A DNA stretch of 64,000 nucleotides from Collimonas humicola (lineage in GTDB: Bacteria; Pseudomonadota; Gammaproteobacteria; Burkholderiales; Burkholderiaceae_D). A program made the translations under genes and the position numbers. Position 1 is the stretch's first letter; every line of letters begins with the position of its first letter. The notes under the pieces are model-generated. The model searched no databases, was not told the origin of the DNA, and saw nothing but the letters and a program-made list of their open reading frames with translations. The stretch lies in contig NZ_JAGQEE010000001.1 of NCBI RefSeq assembly GCF_018304945.1, positions 1,178,001 through 1,242,000 of the forward strand. The letters are read 5' to 3'. Shown piece by piece: positions 63,921 through 64,000 of the stretch.

Positions 63921-64000
63921 TGCGTTGTCTCCATTTGTTTTTTGGGATAATCGCTGGATACATATGACAGGCTGCCATTGTTCCAATCTTGAGCGTATTC

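Overview
The window is GC-rich, tightly packed chromosomal DNA from a betaproteobacterium. The gene set and order (tig-clpP-clpX-lon-hupB-tRNA-ppiD, kinase/phosphatase/rph beside yicC, hpnCDE, a DUF4148 protein, TtcA-free arn cluster with a split ArnA) fit Burkholderiales, most likely Oxalobacteraceae such as Collimonas or a relative. The genus is inferred from gene content, not from a marker gene. I found no prophage, insertion sequence, CRISPR array, plasmid origin or rRNA operon. This is mostly core genome with some accessory genes.

Layout. 0-1.6 kb: 5' part of an outer-membrane efflux lipoprotein, divergent from a TetR repressor and sharing a palindromic operator. 1.7-4.5 kb: malate synthase and a divergent LysR regulator. 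4.5-5.5 kb: a yybP-ykoY (Mn2+) riboswitch ahead of a TerC-family membrane protein. 5.6-7.5 kb: glutathione-dependent formaldehyde detoxification (frmA-fghA). 7.6-11.6 kb: radA, alr, lplT. 11.7-16.2 kb: an orphan beta-barrel protein, then a translationally coupled run tsaB-rimI-UDG-DUF1853 and a divergent thioredoxin-fold gene. 16.2-19.2 kb: a LysR regulator, a small membrane protein, a YbbA-type ABC ATPase and a divergent TesA-type esterase. 19.2-29.2 kb: protein quality control (ppiD, hupB, lon, clpX, clpP, tig) with tRNA-Asp, tRNA-Leu and creA. 29.3-33.7 kb: an RND efflux pump and its adaptor. 33.8-37.1 kb: squalene synthesis (hpnCDE). 37.4-40.1 kb: an AT-richer M20 peptidase and an FMN-dependent 2-hydroxy-acid dehydrogenase. 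40.1-45.4 kb: ankyrin protein, TatD-type nuclease, rph, PP2C phosphatase, Ser/Thr kinase, divergent yicC. 45.7-48.8 kb: LprI-like protein, hom, alaA. 49.2-57.5 kb: an aminoarabinose lipid A modification operon (Mth938-like, arnT, small SMR protein, arnB, arnC, two-gene arnA, arnD) followed by a Bcp peroxiredoxin. 57.8-60.9 kb: PIN-PhoH ATPase, metallophosphoesterase, DUF4148 protein. 61-63.9 kb: a nitrate/sulfonate-type ABC importer.

Functional themes. Much of the window concerns the envelope and stress: two efflux systems, squalene/hopanoid precursor synthesis, lipid A charge modification, lysophospholipid flipping, periplasmic folding and cytosolic proteolysis. I did not find a convincing undescribed multi-gene defence or metabolic system. 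The less-explained signals are regulatory: a near-perfect operator between the RND pump and hpnC with no adjacent regulator gene, a structured alaA leader with two competing pairings, and a REP-like doublet plus a 15-bp tandem repeat inside the hpn operon. Start codons were adjusted wherever a Shine-Dalgarno sequence or family N-terminus favoured an internal start.
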